Source: Kangiella sp.
GTDB lineage: Bacteria > Pseudomonadota > Gammaproteobacteria > Enterobacterales > Kangiellaceae
Length of the DNA stretch: 64,000 bases
Assembly: GCA_028284185.1 (NCBI GenBank)
Contig: JANQSG010000017.1
Span: 124,001-188,000, forward strand
Direction: 5' to 3'
The notes under the pieces: generated by a model
Seen by the model: the letters and a program-made list of their open reading frames with translations, nothing else
The model's database searches: none
Told to the model about the DNA's origin: nothing
Program-made: the position numbers and the translations under genes
Shown here: positions 26,186-35,292 of the stretch, piece by piece
Position numbering within the stretch: position 1 is the first letter of the stretch
Layout: each line of letters begins with the position of its first letter

Positions 26186-26872
26186 ATGAAAAAACTTTTT
26201 ATTTTAATTATTTTATGGTTTCCGCTGGTTTCAACAGCGAAAATTTCTTTTGTACAACAGCCAATCGTTAAGCAAGCCATTCATTATCAAACTATTCTAG
26301 TCTTAGGCGATAGCTTGAGCGCTGGCTATAATATTCCATTAGAAAAAGGCTGGGTTAACTTATTGCGCCAGGAATTGCGAAAAGAAAATCCACAAATACA
26401 AGTTATCAATGCCAGTGTCAGTGGAGATACCACTGGACAAGGTTTATCGCGGCTTAAGCCTTTGCTTGATAAGCATAGACCGGACTTATTAATTTTAGAG
26501 CTTGGTGGTAATGATGGCTTGCGAGGAATAGCACCTCCGCTAATTAAACGTAATCTTGGTACCATGATTGATATGGCAAAAAAATCCAGCGCCGAAGTGT
26601 TACTCTTAGGCATGCAGATCCCGCCCAATTATGGTAAACGTTACGCTCAGGCTTTCCATCAAAATTATCTTCAACTAGCAGAAGATAAAAAAACACTTTT
26701 AGTGCCTTTTTTCCTTGCGGACGTCGGAGGTCATGATGAGCTGATGCAAAAAGATGGCATTCATCCCAATGAACAAGCCCAACCTATCTTAATGCAAAAT
26801 GTTCTACCAAGATTGACACGCAAAGAGACAATCCAGACAGAAGTGACACAAAACCAAAAAAGCCAGAATTAA
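26186..26872 (+). CDS. tesA: TesA-like periplasmic thioesterase/lysophospholipase (SGNH hydrolase)
   Basis: TesA is a periplasmic acyl-CoA thioesterase, arylesterase and lysophospholipase L1. I start at the ATG at 26186, which gives a signal peptide (KKLFILIILWFPLVSTA); an upstream in-frame ATG lies inside the AhpD-like gene and would spoil the signal. The SGNH blocks are complete: GDSLSAGYN (Ser nucleophile), the Gly block in NASVSGDTTGQG, GGNDGLRG (Asn) and DGIHPNEQ (Asp and His). The 228-residue length fits. Its stop codon lies in the loop of the terminator that follows. Confidence 0.92.
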   Translation: MKKLFILIILWFPLVSTAKISFVQQPIVKQAIHYQTILVLGDSLSAGYNIPLEKGWVNLLRQELRKENPQIQVINASVSGDTTGQGLSRLKPLLDKHRPDLLILELGGNDGLRGIAPPLIKRNLGTMIDMAKKSSAEVLLLGMQIPPNYGKRYAQAFHQNYLQLAEDKKTLLVPFFLADVGGHDELMQKDGIHPNEQAQPILMQNVLPRLTRKETIQTEVTQNQKSQN

Positions 26873-26886
26873 ATTCTGGCTTTTTT
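26856..26886. terminator. Bidirectional terminator between tesA and ompW
   Basis: Near-perfect inverted repeat AAAAAAGCCAGAA / TTCTGGCTTTTTT with a 5-base loop that contains the tesA TAA. It has T-runs in both directions, so it serves tesA (+) and ompW (-), which converge here. Confidence 0.9.
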
Positions 26887-26902
26887 GTTAATTAAAACTT
26901 AA

Positions 26903-27577
26903 TTAGAACTTCCAGGAAAGTCCAACCATAGCTACCCATGGATTAATATCCACATCAACGGTTGTAGCCACAGCACCATTCACCCTTACTGCCGCTTCAG
27001 TTTCTATTTGCATATACCATAATGCAGTATTGAAATATAGATCATCGCCAACTTTCCAATCCGCACCCATTTGCGCTGCGATGCCGAACGAATCATCCAA
27101 TTCCAACTCAACATCATTAGAACCAAGAGTTGTTCTTACTGCTGAAGAAACTTCTTCACTAAAGAATTTAGTATAGTTTACACCCACACCAAAGTAAGGA
27201 ATAAAACTATCGCTTTGTACATCTGGATAATATTGGAACGAAAATGTTGGTGGTAAATGTTTAGTTGAACCAATTGGTACTCCACTTAATGCACCTTCAC
27301 CAACAATATCATGCTTAAAAGGTAATGCAGCCAATACTTCAAACCCCCAATTGTCACTTAACATCCAGGTACCACTAAAACCTAAACCAGTAGCACTATC
27401 TACGCCAACTTTACCATTGGGTACTAATAAGTCAGCACTATCATCATTTGGGCTAATATGGGCTGCGCCTACACGCAAAATAAAATCGCCTTCTTTATGG
27501 CCTGCAGCTTCAACAGCACTGATAGATAAAATGGAACCAACAGCTAACGCCACGGAAGTTTTAAGTAAGTTTTTCAT
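26903..27577 (-). CDS. ompW: OmpW-family outer-membrane porin
   Basis: An eight-strand beta-barrel channel. The 224-residue precursor has a signal peptide ending at about VEA-AGH, the OmpW N-terminal block (HKEGDFILRVGAAHISPND), the internal LPPTFSFQYYP motif and the barrel end (VGLSWKF, C-terminal Phe). OmpW is known to respond to oxygen and iron in enterics. A strong ribosome site (GAGGG) precedes the ATG. Two FNR-like boxes lie upstream. Confidence 0.95.
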   Translation of the reverse strand: MKNLLKTSVALAVGSILSISAVEAAGHKEGDFILRVGAAHISPNDDSADLLVPNGKVGVDSATGLGFSGTWMLSDNWGFEVLAALPFKHDIVGEGALSGVPIGSTKHLPPTFSFQYYPDVQSDSFIPYFGVGVNYTKFFSEEVSSAVRTTLGSNDVELELDDSFGIAAQMGADWKVGDDLYFNTALWYMQIETEAAVRVNGAVATTVDVDINPWVAMVGLSWKF

Positions 27578-27634
27578 CGGTTTACCCTCTATTTAATAAA
27601 CACCGATAGGGTAAAATAAATAGGATTTTTAAGC

Positions 27635-27648
27635 TTGATATGGATCAA
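27635..27648. promoter_or_regulatory. FNR box upstream of ompW
   Basis: TTGATATGGATCAA is a perfect match to the FNR consensus TTGAT-N4-ATCAA. Its centre lies 64-65 bases upstream of the ompW ATG. A TACCCT element (27613-27608 on the minus strand) would place the start point about 41 bases from the box centre, the usual spacing for FNR activation. Confidence 0.7.
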
Positions 27649-27685
27649 GTATTTCATGCGAAAAACTCATCAGCTTAGACTTTTA

Positions 27686-27699
27686 ATGATCTAGATCAA
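27686..27699. promoter_or_regulatory. Second FNR-like box upstream of ompW
   Basis: ATGATCTAGATCAA matches TTGAT-N4-ATCAA at 9 of 10 positions. It lies 51 bases upstream of the first box and touches the argD terminator. It could be a second activator site or a repressing site. Confidence 0.4.
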
Positions 27700-27727
27700 A
27701 AAAGCCTCTATAACATATAGAGGCTTT
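27698..27727 (-). terminator. Terminator of argD
   Basis: Perfect 12-base arms AAAGCCTCTATA / TATAGAGGCTTT (27701-27712, 27716-27727) with an ACA loop and T6 on the minus strand. It lies 20 bases past the argD stop. Confidence 0.9.
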
Positions 27728-27746
27728 CAAGTAACAGAGCTTTTAA

Positions 27747-28967
27747 CTAGCTAATTGCAGCTACCGCTTTTTCGAAACGCTCTAAACCCTGGTTAATTTC
27801 TTCATCAGTAATATTAAGTGCAGGAGCAAAACGCACTACATTTAGACCTGCAACCAGACACATGACTCCTTGCTCCCAGCCTGCAACCAAAAATTCGCGC
27901 GCTTTGCCTTGCCATTTTTCATTACAAACAGCTCCAATCAATAAACCTTCGCCCCGGACTGATTCAAATACGCCATATTTTTGACCAATCTGCTCTAAAC
28001 GAGTACGGATTTTTTCACCTTTTTCCTTCACACTGTTAAGCATTTCAGGAGTATTAATTTCATCAATCACAGCACTCGACACCGCACAAGCCAGTGGGTT
28101 ACCACCATAGGTTGAGCCATGAGTGCCAACACCCATGCTTTTTGCAATTTTATCAGTAGTCAACATAGCACCAATGGGGAAACCGCCACCCATCGCTTTC
28201 GCCGTGGTTAAAATATCCGGAGTCACCCCTAACCCCTGGTAAGCATATAAATAACCGGTACGGCCTACGCCTGTTTGCACTTCATCAAAAACCAACAGTG
28301 CATTATGTTGATCACAAAGTTCACGAACTGATTTTACAAATTCCGGATCAGCAGGAATAATACCGCCCTCGCCCTGCACTGGCTCCATCACCACCGCACA
28401 GGTTTTATCGGAAATCAGTGCTTTTAGAGATTCAATATTATTAAATTCAGCATGAGTGATGCCTTGTGGCAATGGCTCAAAACCTTTAGTGTACTTTGGC
28501 TGACCACCAACACAAACTGTAAACAAGGTACGGCCGTGGAACGACTGCTTAAAAGCAATAATTTCACTCTTACCTTGATCAGGGTAATGATCATTGGCGT
28601 ATTTGCGCACTAGTTTAAAAGCTGCTTCATTGGCTTCACCACCTGAATTACAGAAAAACACCTTATCGGCAAAAGTCGCCTGGGTTAGTTTATCCGCCAA
28701 TTGTAATGCTGGCTTATTGGTAAAAACATTACTTAAATGCCAAATTTTACCGGCTTGATCTTTGAGTGCTTGCATCATTGCCGGGTGATTATGTCCCAAA
28801 GCAGTTACTGCAATACCGCCTGCGAAATCAATATAATCCTTACCATCTTGATCCCAGATTTTGGAGCCTTCGCCTCGCTCGGGAATAATGGCCGAAGGGT
28901 TATAATTAGGTACCATGACTTGATCAAAGGTAGCGCGTGAATAATTGTTTACTGAATTATCAGACAT
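27747..28967 (-). CDS. argD: Acetylornithine/succinylornithine aminotransferase (ArgD/AstC)
   Basis: A PLP-dependent class III aminotransferase that interconverts N-acyl-ornithine and N-acyl-glutamate semialdehyde. Its 406 residues align closely along their length with E. coli ArgD/AstC ([50 protein letters not shown] Lys in [11 protein letters not shown]). The enzyme type works on acetyl- and succinyl-ornithine alike. Given divergent astA-astB and nearby argC-argB, it could serve breakdown (AstC), synthesis (ArgD) or both. The 274-base gap to astA holds no ARG box that I can support. Confidence 0.92.
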   Translation of the reverse strand: MSDNSVNNYSRATFDQVMVPNYNPSAIIPERGEGSKIWDQDGKDYIDFAGGIAVTALGHNHPAMMQALKDQAGKIWHLSNVFTNKPALQLADKLTQATFADKVFFCNSGGEANEAAFKLVRKYANDHYPDQGKSEIIAFKQSFHGRTLFTVCVGGQPKYTKGFEPLPQGITHAEFNNIESLKALISDKTCAVVMEPVQGEGGIIPADPEFVKSVRELCDQHNALLVFDEVQTGVGRTGYLYAYQGLGVTPDILTTAKAMGGGFPIGAMLTTDKIAKSMGVGTHGSTYGGNPLACAVSSAVIDEINTPEMLNSVKEKGEKIRTRLEQIGQKYGVFESVRGEGLLIGAVCNEKWQGKAREFLVAGWEQGVMCLVAGLNVVRFAPALNITDEEINQGLERFEKAVAAIS

Positions 28968-29241
28968 AGAACACCTGTTTTTTTGAGCACTAGTATAGAA
29001 AAACAGCCATAATTTTAGCTGGATTTAAGCCGCATATCATTACCTGTTTTGAGCTAAAATGCTAGCTTTGTGTGGTAAAATCAGGGAATTTAATACAAAC
29101 TGCTACTTTCCTTTTAGCTTTAGTTTTTTTATTATCAGCTGTCCGATTGGTTTTTTCTGCTAATTTGCATAAAACACTCCAATTTTGTTCCTGAATTTTT
29201 TAGTGAACGACAAACAATAATAATGAGGATTATTAGTTTTT

Positions 29242-30282
29242 ATGATGGTCATTCGTCCAGTACAAACTACCGATTTACAAGACATTCTTGAGCTTGCTGC
29301 TTCTGCAGGTACTGGATTGACAACTTTACCTAATGATCCAGTACGGATTGACGATAAAATCAAAAATTCGGTTAATGCTTTTACTACTGATATTTCAGAG
29401 CCAGGTCCTGAGTACTATTTTTTTGTGCTGGAAGATATTGAAAAGCAAAAAGTTGTGGGCACTAGTGCTCTAGTCGCAGCCGTGGGTATGGATGAAGCTT
29501 TTTATACCTATAAATTAAGTACAGTGGTAAACACCAGTCATGACTTAGGGATCTATAATAAACACCAGATTTTAGTCTTGGGCAATGATTACACTGGTTG
29601 TACGGAAATTGCCACCTTGTTTTTATCCCCCGAATATCGTGGCGGCATTAATGGCCGTTTATTATCCAAATCACGCTTTATATTCATGGCCGATTATCCA
29701 GAACGTTTTGCCGATACCGTTATCGCCGAAATGCGTGGATATTCTGATGAAGATGGGCGCTCTCCCTTTTGGCGTTCTTTAGGCAAACATTTTTTCTCTA
29801 TGCCTTTTGCCAAAGCCGATGCTATTAGCGGCTTGGGTTCTAACCAGTTTATTGCAGAGTTAATGCCACAACTGCCTATTTATGCGAATATGCTTTCCAG
29901 CGAAGCTCGTGAAGTTATCGGTAAAGTGCATCCAAAGACCAAACCTGCTCTTTCCATGCTAAAGCGAGAAGGCTTCCGTTATCAAAATTATGTAGATATT
30001 TTTGATGCTGGGCCGACCATCGAAGCACCTAAGGATCAGATAAAAACTTATCGTTCCAGCAAACTGATGCAAGTTCAACTTGGAACACCACATATGATCA
30101 ACGATACGCCACCAGAAACTTTAATGGTTGCTAATCGAAAACTTAACAATTTTAGAGCTACAGTTATCGACTCCGATTTTGAAGGCGATATTCTGTATGC
30201 GGATCAAAGCTTAATCGAAACTTTGAAAATCAACGAAGGTGATTTCGTTAGAGTAGCTAAAATATTTAATAAAAGAGGCTAA
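29242..30282 (+). CDS. astA: Arginine N-succinyltransferase
   Basis: AstA makes N2-succinylarginine from arginine and succinyl-CoA, the first step of the AST pathway. The 346-residue protein has the family N-terminus ([18 protein letters not shown]), [39 protein letters not shown] and [14 protein letters not shown]. Either of two adjacent ATGs may be the start. GAGGA lies about 10 bases before the first, between AATAAT/ATTATT repeats. astB follows after 73 bases. Confidence 0.96.
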   Translation: MMVIRPVQTTDLQDILELAASAGTGLTTLPNDPVRIDDKIKNSVNAFTTDISEPGPEYYFFVLEDIEKQKVVGTSALVAAVGMDEAFYTYKLSTVVNTSHDLGIYNKHQILVLGNDYTGCTEIATLFLSPEYRGGINGRLLSKSRFIFMADYPERFADTVIAEMRGYSDEDGRSPFWRSLGKHFFSMPFAKADAISGLGSNQFIAELMPQLPIYANMLSSEAREVIGKVHPKTKPALSMLKREGFRYQNYVDIFDAGPTIEAPKDQIKTYRSSKLMQVQLGTPHMINDTPPETLMVANRKLNNFRATVIDSDFEGDILYADQSLIETLKINEGDFVRVAKIFNKRG

Positions 30283-30355
30283 TCAGCCTCGAATAGTATT
30301 ACAGAGATTCAAGATCATATCGATAGAATGTATCGATCATAGGAGTAACTCATAT

Positions 30356-31723
30356 ATGTCTTCTAAAAAAACGGCATACGAATTTAACTTTGATGGCCTG
30401 GTAGGCCCCACTCATAACTATGCAGGTTTATCGCACGGCAATGTCGCCTCAACTGCTAATGCCCATTTAGAAGCCAAGCCAAAAGAAGCCGCTTTGCAAG
30501 GTTTACAAAAAATGAAAGCCTTGCATGATATGGGCTTAAAGCAAGGTGTATTAGCGCCAATGGAACGCCCTGATGTTTTTACCTTGCGCAACCTGGGTTT
30601 TACTGGCACTGATGCTCAGGTCATCATCAAGGCAGCAAAGCAGGCACCGAAAGTATTAGCAGCTTGCAGTTCGGCATCCAGTATGTGGACCGCAAATGCT
30701 TGTACCGTAGCGCCATCAAGTGATACAGCCGATGGCAAAACACATTTCACACCTGCAAACTTGGCTAATAAATTCCACCGCTCGATTGAGCATCCAACAA
30801 CTGGTCGCATTCTGCAGGCTATGTTCAAAGACGATAACCACTTTGTCCACCACCCTGCTCTGCCGCAAGGAGATCATTTTGGTGACGAAGGTGCAGCTAA
30901 TCATACCCGTTTTGTGGATAACAATAGCTATTCTGAATACGGTAAAAAAGGTGTACATTTCTTTGTTTATGGCAAATATGCTTTCGACGCCAGCAAACCA
31001 GAGCCACACAAATACCCAGCACGCCAAACCTTTGAAGCCAGCCAGGCAGTAGCAAGATTGCATAAATTAGATATTGATAATCTAGTTTACGCCCAACAAT
31101 CACCTAATGTGATTGATAAGGGCGTGTTCCATAATGATGTAATTTCAGTGGGTAATGGCAATGTGTTATTTGCTCACCAAAAAGCTTTCCTGAGTCAAAT
31201 GCAGGTTTATACCGATCTGGAACGCACTTTTGATGGTGATGAATTCCATGTAGTAGAAGTTGGTGCCAATGATGTACCTGTTGAAGATGCAGTTAAATCT
31301 TACCTGTTTAACAGCCAGTTGGTGACGCTTCCTGCTGGCGATATGGCTCTGATTTGTCCTGGCGAATGTGAAACTACGCCTTCGGTTAAAGAATATTTAG
31401 ACTGGTTGGTTGAACAAGATACGCCTATCAGGCAAGTGAAAATTTACGACGTAAAACAGTCGATGCAAAATGGTGGCGGTCCAGCTTGTCTACGCCAACG
31501 CATCGTTTTAAACGAAGCTGAAATGGCGGCAATGAACCAAAGTGTCATTATGAATGAGCAACTGTTTGCCACTCTAAATGCCTGGGTAGAAAAGCACTAT
31601 CGAGACACTTTGGTAGAAGATGATTTAGCCGACCCTAATTTACTGATAGAGTCACGTACAGCGCTTGATGAACTAACCCAAATTTTAAACTTAGGTTCAG
31701 TCTATCCGTTTCAGAGAGTGTAG
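30356..31723 (+). CDS. astB: N-succinylarginine dihydrolase
   Basis: AstB hydrolyses succinylarginine to succinylornithine, CO2 and ammonia. The 455-residue amidinotransferase-fold protein has [18 protein letters not shown] at the start, [37 protein letters not shown] and, towards the end, [14 protein letters not shown] with the catalytic Cys. A strong ribosome site (AGGAG) is present. No astD or astE follows; argC comes next after 139 bases. Confidence 0.97.
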   Translation: MSSKKTAYEFNFDGLVGPTHNYAGLSHGNVASTANAHLEAKPKEAALQGLQKMKALHDMGLKQGVLAPMERPDVFTLRNLGFTGTDAQVIIKAAKQAPKVLAACSSASSMWTANACTVAPSSDTADGKTHFTPANLANKFHRSIEHPTTGRILQAMFKDDNHFVHHPALPQGDHFGDEGAANHTRFVDNNSYSEYGKKGVHFFVYGKYAFDASKPEPHKYPARQTFEASQAVARLHKLDIDNLVYAQQSPNVIDKGVFHNDVISVGNGNVLFAHQKAFLSQMQVYTDLERTFDGDEFHVVEVGANDVPVEDAVKSYLFNSQLVTLPAGDMALICPGECETTPSVKEYLDWLVEQDTPIRQVKIYDVKQSMQNGGGPACLRQRIVLNEAEMAAMNQSVIMNEQLFATLNAWVEKHYRDTLVEDDLADPNLLIESRTALDELTQILNLGSVYPFQRV

Positions 31724-31862
31724 ATTAACAGTTACAGAATCATAAAATAGTAACAATACTCAAAAATATTTTAGCGTAAAATTAGTCCGCTTTTCAGACT
31801 GATTGCAAGTTACAAGTCATATTAAATAAATACTTGTGACAAAAGATTAAAAGAGGAAACTC

Positions 31863-32927
31863 ATGAGCAAAGTAAAAGTATCGATTATTGGTGGTGCTGG
31901 TTATGGTGCGGCAGAATTATTACGCCACTTAATTGTCCGTGATGATGTAGAAGTATTACGTGTATCGAGCAAAGACTATATCGGAAAAACAATCGGTCAA
32001 GTTCACCGCTCACTATTCGGTTTAGAAAAAGCCAATATCATTATCCAAGATATTACGCCACAAGAGTGTGTTGCAGGTGCAGATATTGTGTTCCTGGCAA
32101 TGCCACATATTATCACCGCAAAAGTTGCTATGGAATTGTTCGAAACTGGCGTACGTATCATTGATTTGTCCGGCGATTTCCGTTTAGAAAGCCTAGAAGA
32201 TTATATTCGTGATTATGCTCCTGAGCATCCTTGCCCAGAACGCTTAGGTACTTTTGTTTACGGTATGCCTGAGTTAAATGAAACAGCGATTAAAAATGCA
32301 CAATATGTTGCCAGCCCTGGTTGTTTCGCAACAGGTATTGCCATTGGTTTATTACCCTTAGCCAAAGCAGGCATATTAACCAACGGCAATGTGCGCACCG
32401 TTGCTATGACCGGTTCCTCAGGCTCAGGCGTTCGTCCAATCGAAGGCACCCACCACCCTGTCCGTACTAATAATTTGAAAGCCTACAAAACATTACATCA
32501 CCAGCACCGCGCTGAGATTTTGCAAACGATTGGTAAAGCCGGTGCACAAAACACCTCATTGGATTTTGTGCCTGTTTCTGCACCATTGGTTCGTGGTATT
32601 TTAGCGGTATCACAACTTGATTTGCCTGATGAGTACAGCGAAGCCGATATCCAAAAAATGTACGAAGATTACTATGCCCCACACCGTAGCGTAGTGGTTA
32701 TGCCTCTAGGTCAAAGCCCGGAAGTGGTGGCAGTAAAAAATACGGTGCGGGTTGAGGTGGGGATTACTGTGCGTATAGATGAATTAACGGGCAAACGCAC
32801 TTTAGCTTGTATTTCTGCCATCGATAACTTAGTCAAAGGTGGTGCTGGCCAAGCGGTTCAGAGTTTTAACTTAATGACAGGCAAAGATGCTTCATTTGGT
32901 TTAGATCAACCTGGTATGTGGCCCTAA
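31863..32927 (+). CDS. argC: N-acyl-gamma-glutamyl-phosphate reductase (ArgC family)
   Basis: ArgC reduces N-acetylglutamyl-phosphate to the semialdehyde in arginine synthesis. The 354-residue protein has the NAD(P) fold (SIIGGAGYGAAELLRHL), the catalytic Cys in SPGCFATG (Cys154 region) and the THHPVR block followed by LHHQHRAEI. The sequence is of the broader ArgC/LysY group rather than a close E. coli ArgC match. A strong ribosome site (GAGGA) precedes it. argB follows by 20 bases. Its place directly after astB, where astD would be expected, is unusual. Confidence 0.88.
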   Translation: MSKVKVSIIGGAGYGAAELLRHLIVRDDVEVLRVSSKDYIGKTIGQVHRSLFGLEKANIIIQDITPQECVAGADIVFLAMPHIITAKVAMELFETGVRIIDLSGDFRLESLEDYIRDYAPEHPCPERLGTFVYGMPELNETAIKNAQYVASPGCFATGIAIGLLPLAKAGILTNGNVRTVAMTGSSGSGVRPIEGTHHPVRTNNLKAYKTLHHQHRAEILQTIGKAGAQNTSLDFVPVSAPLVRGILAVSQLDLPDEYSEADIQKMYEDYYAPHRSVVVMPLGQSPEVVAVKNTVRVEVGITVRIDELTGKRTLACISAIDNLVKGGAGQAVQSFNLMTGKDASFGLDQPGMWP

Positions 32928-32947
32928 AATGTTAATTAGGAAAATGA

Positions 32948-33793
32948 ATGGCTGAGTTAAGAAGTACACAACCTATCGTCGTCGTAAAAGTCGGCGGTGA
33001 CGTTTTATTAGGCAAAGCTGAACGCGATGGTATTGCTGCTAATGTCAAAGACTTGGTCGATAACGGCTGGCGAGTAATTTTATTGCATGGTGGCGGACCG
33101 CAAGTTAATGAACTGCAAGAAAAGCATGGGCTAGTACCCAATAAGGTTGCTGGTCGCCGCATTACCAACATGGCTGACTTACAAGTGGTCAAGCAAGCCA
33201 TTTGCGGTGAGGTAAATGTGTCATTGGCACAAGAACTGCAGAATGTTGGTGTCAATGCTTTTGCCTGTAATGGTGCTTCTGGCAAGTTGATTACTGCAGT
33301 CAAACGCCCGCCTAGAGTAATATCAGGTGCTGGTGACAAGCCGATCGATTTTGGTGAAGTTGGTGATGTAGTTGGAATTAATCATCAATTGCTTAAACAA
33401 CTAATTAAACTTGACTTAGTACCTGTGATTGCCACTTTAGGCGTAGAAAAAAACTCAGGTCGTATTTTCAATATCAATGCCGATACCACCGTTGTGCAAA
33501 TAGCTCGCGCACTAAAAGCTGACTTGCTACTGCTAACCACAGCCGTCGGCGCGATTTATCATGATCTGGACAAGCCTGAAACAAGAGTTGCACAAATCAA
33601 TGCACAACAAGCCAAAAAGTTAATTGAACAAGGCGTGATCCAAGGTGGCATGATCCCGAAAGTTGAAGAAGCTTTGTCCGTACTAGCTGACGGAGTAAAA
33701 AACATTGCCATTGTTGGCCCACAAATTAAAGGAGCATTCCTTGATGTAGCCAATGGCGATGGTCAGCACGGCACTAAAATTAAACTAAACTGA
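32948..33793 (+). CDS. argB: Acetylglutamate kinase (ArgB family)
   Basis: An amino-acid kinase of 281 residues that phosphorylates N-acetylglutamate. It has the nucleotide-binding start VVVKVGGDVLLGK, LLHGGGPQVNE, FNINADTTVVQIARAL and GGMIPKVEEAL, all typical of ArgB. It is the last gene of the astA-astB-argC-argB run; argJ, argA, argE and argF are not in the window. It converges with the acetamidase-like gene. The 101-base gap between them shows no obvious terminator. Confidence 0.92.
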   Translation: MAELRSTQPIVVVKVGGDVLLGKAERDGIAANVKDLVDNGWRVILLHGGGPQVNELQEKHGLVPNKVAGRRITNMADLQVVKQAICGEVNVSLAQELQNVGVNAFACNGASGKLITAVKRPPRVISGAGDKPIDFGEVGDVVGINHQLLKQLIKLDLVPVIATLGVEKNSGRIFNINADTTVVQIARALKADLLLLTTAVGAIYHDLDKPETRVAQINAQQAKKLIEQGVIQGGMIPKVEEALSVLADGVKNIAIVGPQIKGAFLDVANGDGQHGTKIKLN

Positions 33794-33894
33794 ACCGGCA
33801 ATTAATGAACATGAAGTTATTTGAGACTGAATATAGGATCCTAAGTTTCTTTGTCTGCTCGAAACTTTTAGAAAACAGCGAGTAACGGTTACAC

Positions 33895-35202
33895 TTATTT
33901 TTTACCTTTGTTACTTGTTTGTCTGCTGAGAATGCCTTTAGATGGAGATAACAAATCCTTTTCAAGCTTTGCTGCTATCCCTACATTTCGTCCAGCCAAA
34001 TTAACAACATCATATTGAATTGCCACACCTAATATTTGAGCTATTTCCGACAATGAATAACCATAATCTTGTTGAAGCCAGGCAACCATACCTGCTGTCG
34101 CCTGATTAATTGCGTCTTCCATTGTTCCTGCTTGTCCTAAAACCATGATCTGTTCAGGCGACTCTACTCTTGGAATCCGTAGACTATTCCCTTTAATTAA
34201 ATCAACTGTAAAGGTTACATCCATAGAAGTTTCAAGAGCGAACTGAGTGGTTTCCCCATCGCCTTGAGCTGCATGCGCATCACCAATATATAAAAGCGCA
34301 CCAGGTCTTTGCACAGCTAAATAAACAGTATTGCCTTCAATTATTTCGGGAAAATCCATATTTCCACCAAAACTTCCTGTATCTCCCGTTGAAATTGCAG
34401 GCCAACCAAAACCTGGGGCAACACCTATACCTCCTAGCATAGGTCGCAATGGCACTGAAAAATCTTTAAGCATACCTGTTACATTTTCTGGATAAGCAAC
34501 TCCTTTTTCATGATTTATAACCCACTTAATAGCACGTCCTAAACCAGTAGTTTCATTAGCAAAATAGGAACCAAGTGCTTTTTCAATAATGGTATCTAGA
34601 CTATCGGCATAATCACGATTAAGTTCAAGTTTATTGATATGAATTACAAGAGTGTCACCTGGCTCAGCACCAACTATAAAAAAAGGGCCTGTTTGTGGAT
34701 TCCCAAATAATGCCTTTATATTTCCATGTTCATCAAAACCTCCTGAATCAATAGTCTTAGTTACCACTTGATCTCTAGGCCAAATAGTTAATACAGGATC
34801 TCTGTCAGCATCCCAAGTGTTAGAATAGTTATCAGGCAAATAGGTATGAACAACAGGTTCGTTAGACGTTTTTTGAGGTACCAGTTTCGCTGTAAAATTA
34901 TGTGTTTGAGCACCATTAGATTCATTTGGATAATGAGCTATTCCCATCATACAATCTCTTTCTACTGTAGCCTTAAACTGAGTCAACTGACCATTAGTAT
35001 TGCCAGAAAAATCAATTTCATTCTTGTTTTTGAATCCAGAAATATTTTCACCGTCAATATCACCAGAAATTTTATTTTCTGAATATTCAATATTCATGGT
35101 GAAATAAGCTGGGACACCCCAAAAATCTATCTTTACAATCCACTGTTCAGCACTAATTAAAGGAGCAAATAACAGAGTTACTAACATCAAAAGATACTTC
35201 AT
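33895..35202 (-). CDS. Exported acetamidase/formamidase-family protein
   Basis: The 435-residue protein starts at the ATG at 35202, chosen because AAGGAG lies 9 bases upstream and it opens a clean signal peptide (KYLLMLVTLLFAPLISA). Residues about 20-110 form a beta-rich domain with no clear match. The rest matches the FmdA/AmdA fold (PGDTLVIHINKLELN, GGIGVAPG, GSFGGNMDFPEIIEGNTVYLAV, YIGDAHAAQGDGE), which hydrolyses small amides. Family members are usually cytoplasmic. Periplasmic or secreted location and the extra domain are unusual, and the substrate is unknown. Confidence 0.82.
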   Translation of the reverse strand: MKYLLMLVTLLFAPLISAEQWIVKIDFWGVPAYFTMNIEYSENKISGDIDGENISGFKNKNEIDFSGNTNGQLTQFKATVERDCMMGIAHYPNESNGAQTHNFTAKLVPQKTSNEPVVHTYLPDNYSNTWDADRDPVLTIWPRDQVVTKTIDSGGFDEHGNIKALFGNPQTGPFFIVGAEPGDTLVIHINKLELNRDYADSLDTIIEKALGSYFANETTGLGRAIKWVINHEKGVAYPENVTGMLKDFSVPLRPMLGGIGVAPGFGWPAISTGDTGSFGGNMDFPEIIEGNTVYLAVQRPGALLYIGDAHAAQGDGETTQFALETSMDVTFTVDLIKGNSLRIPRVESPEQIMVLGQAGTMEDAINQATAGMVAWLQQDYGYSLSEIAQILGVAIQYDVVNLAGRNVGIAAKLEKDLLSPSKGILSRQTSNKGKK

Positions 35203-35292
35203 CGTATTCACTCCTTTATAGTCATTTTTAATCAATTAATTAATCCTACCGATTTCAGAAAGCATATTTCAGAGTATCCGAATTTTGAACAA

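Noticed and set aside
29160-29180. Possible ARG box (TTTGCATAAAA-like) in the argD-astA gap
   Set aside because: Only one half-site resembles the ArgR consensus; no second half or second box found.
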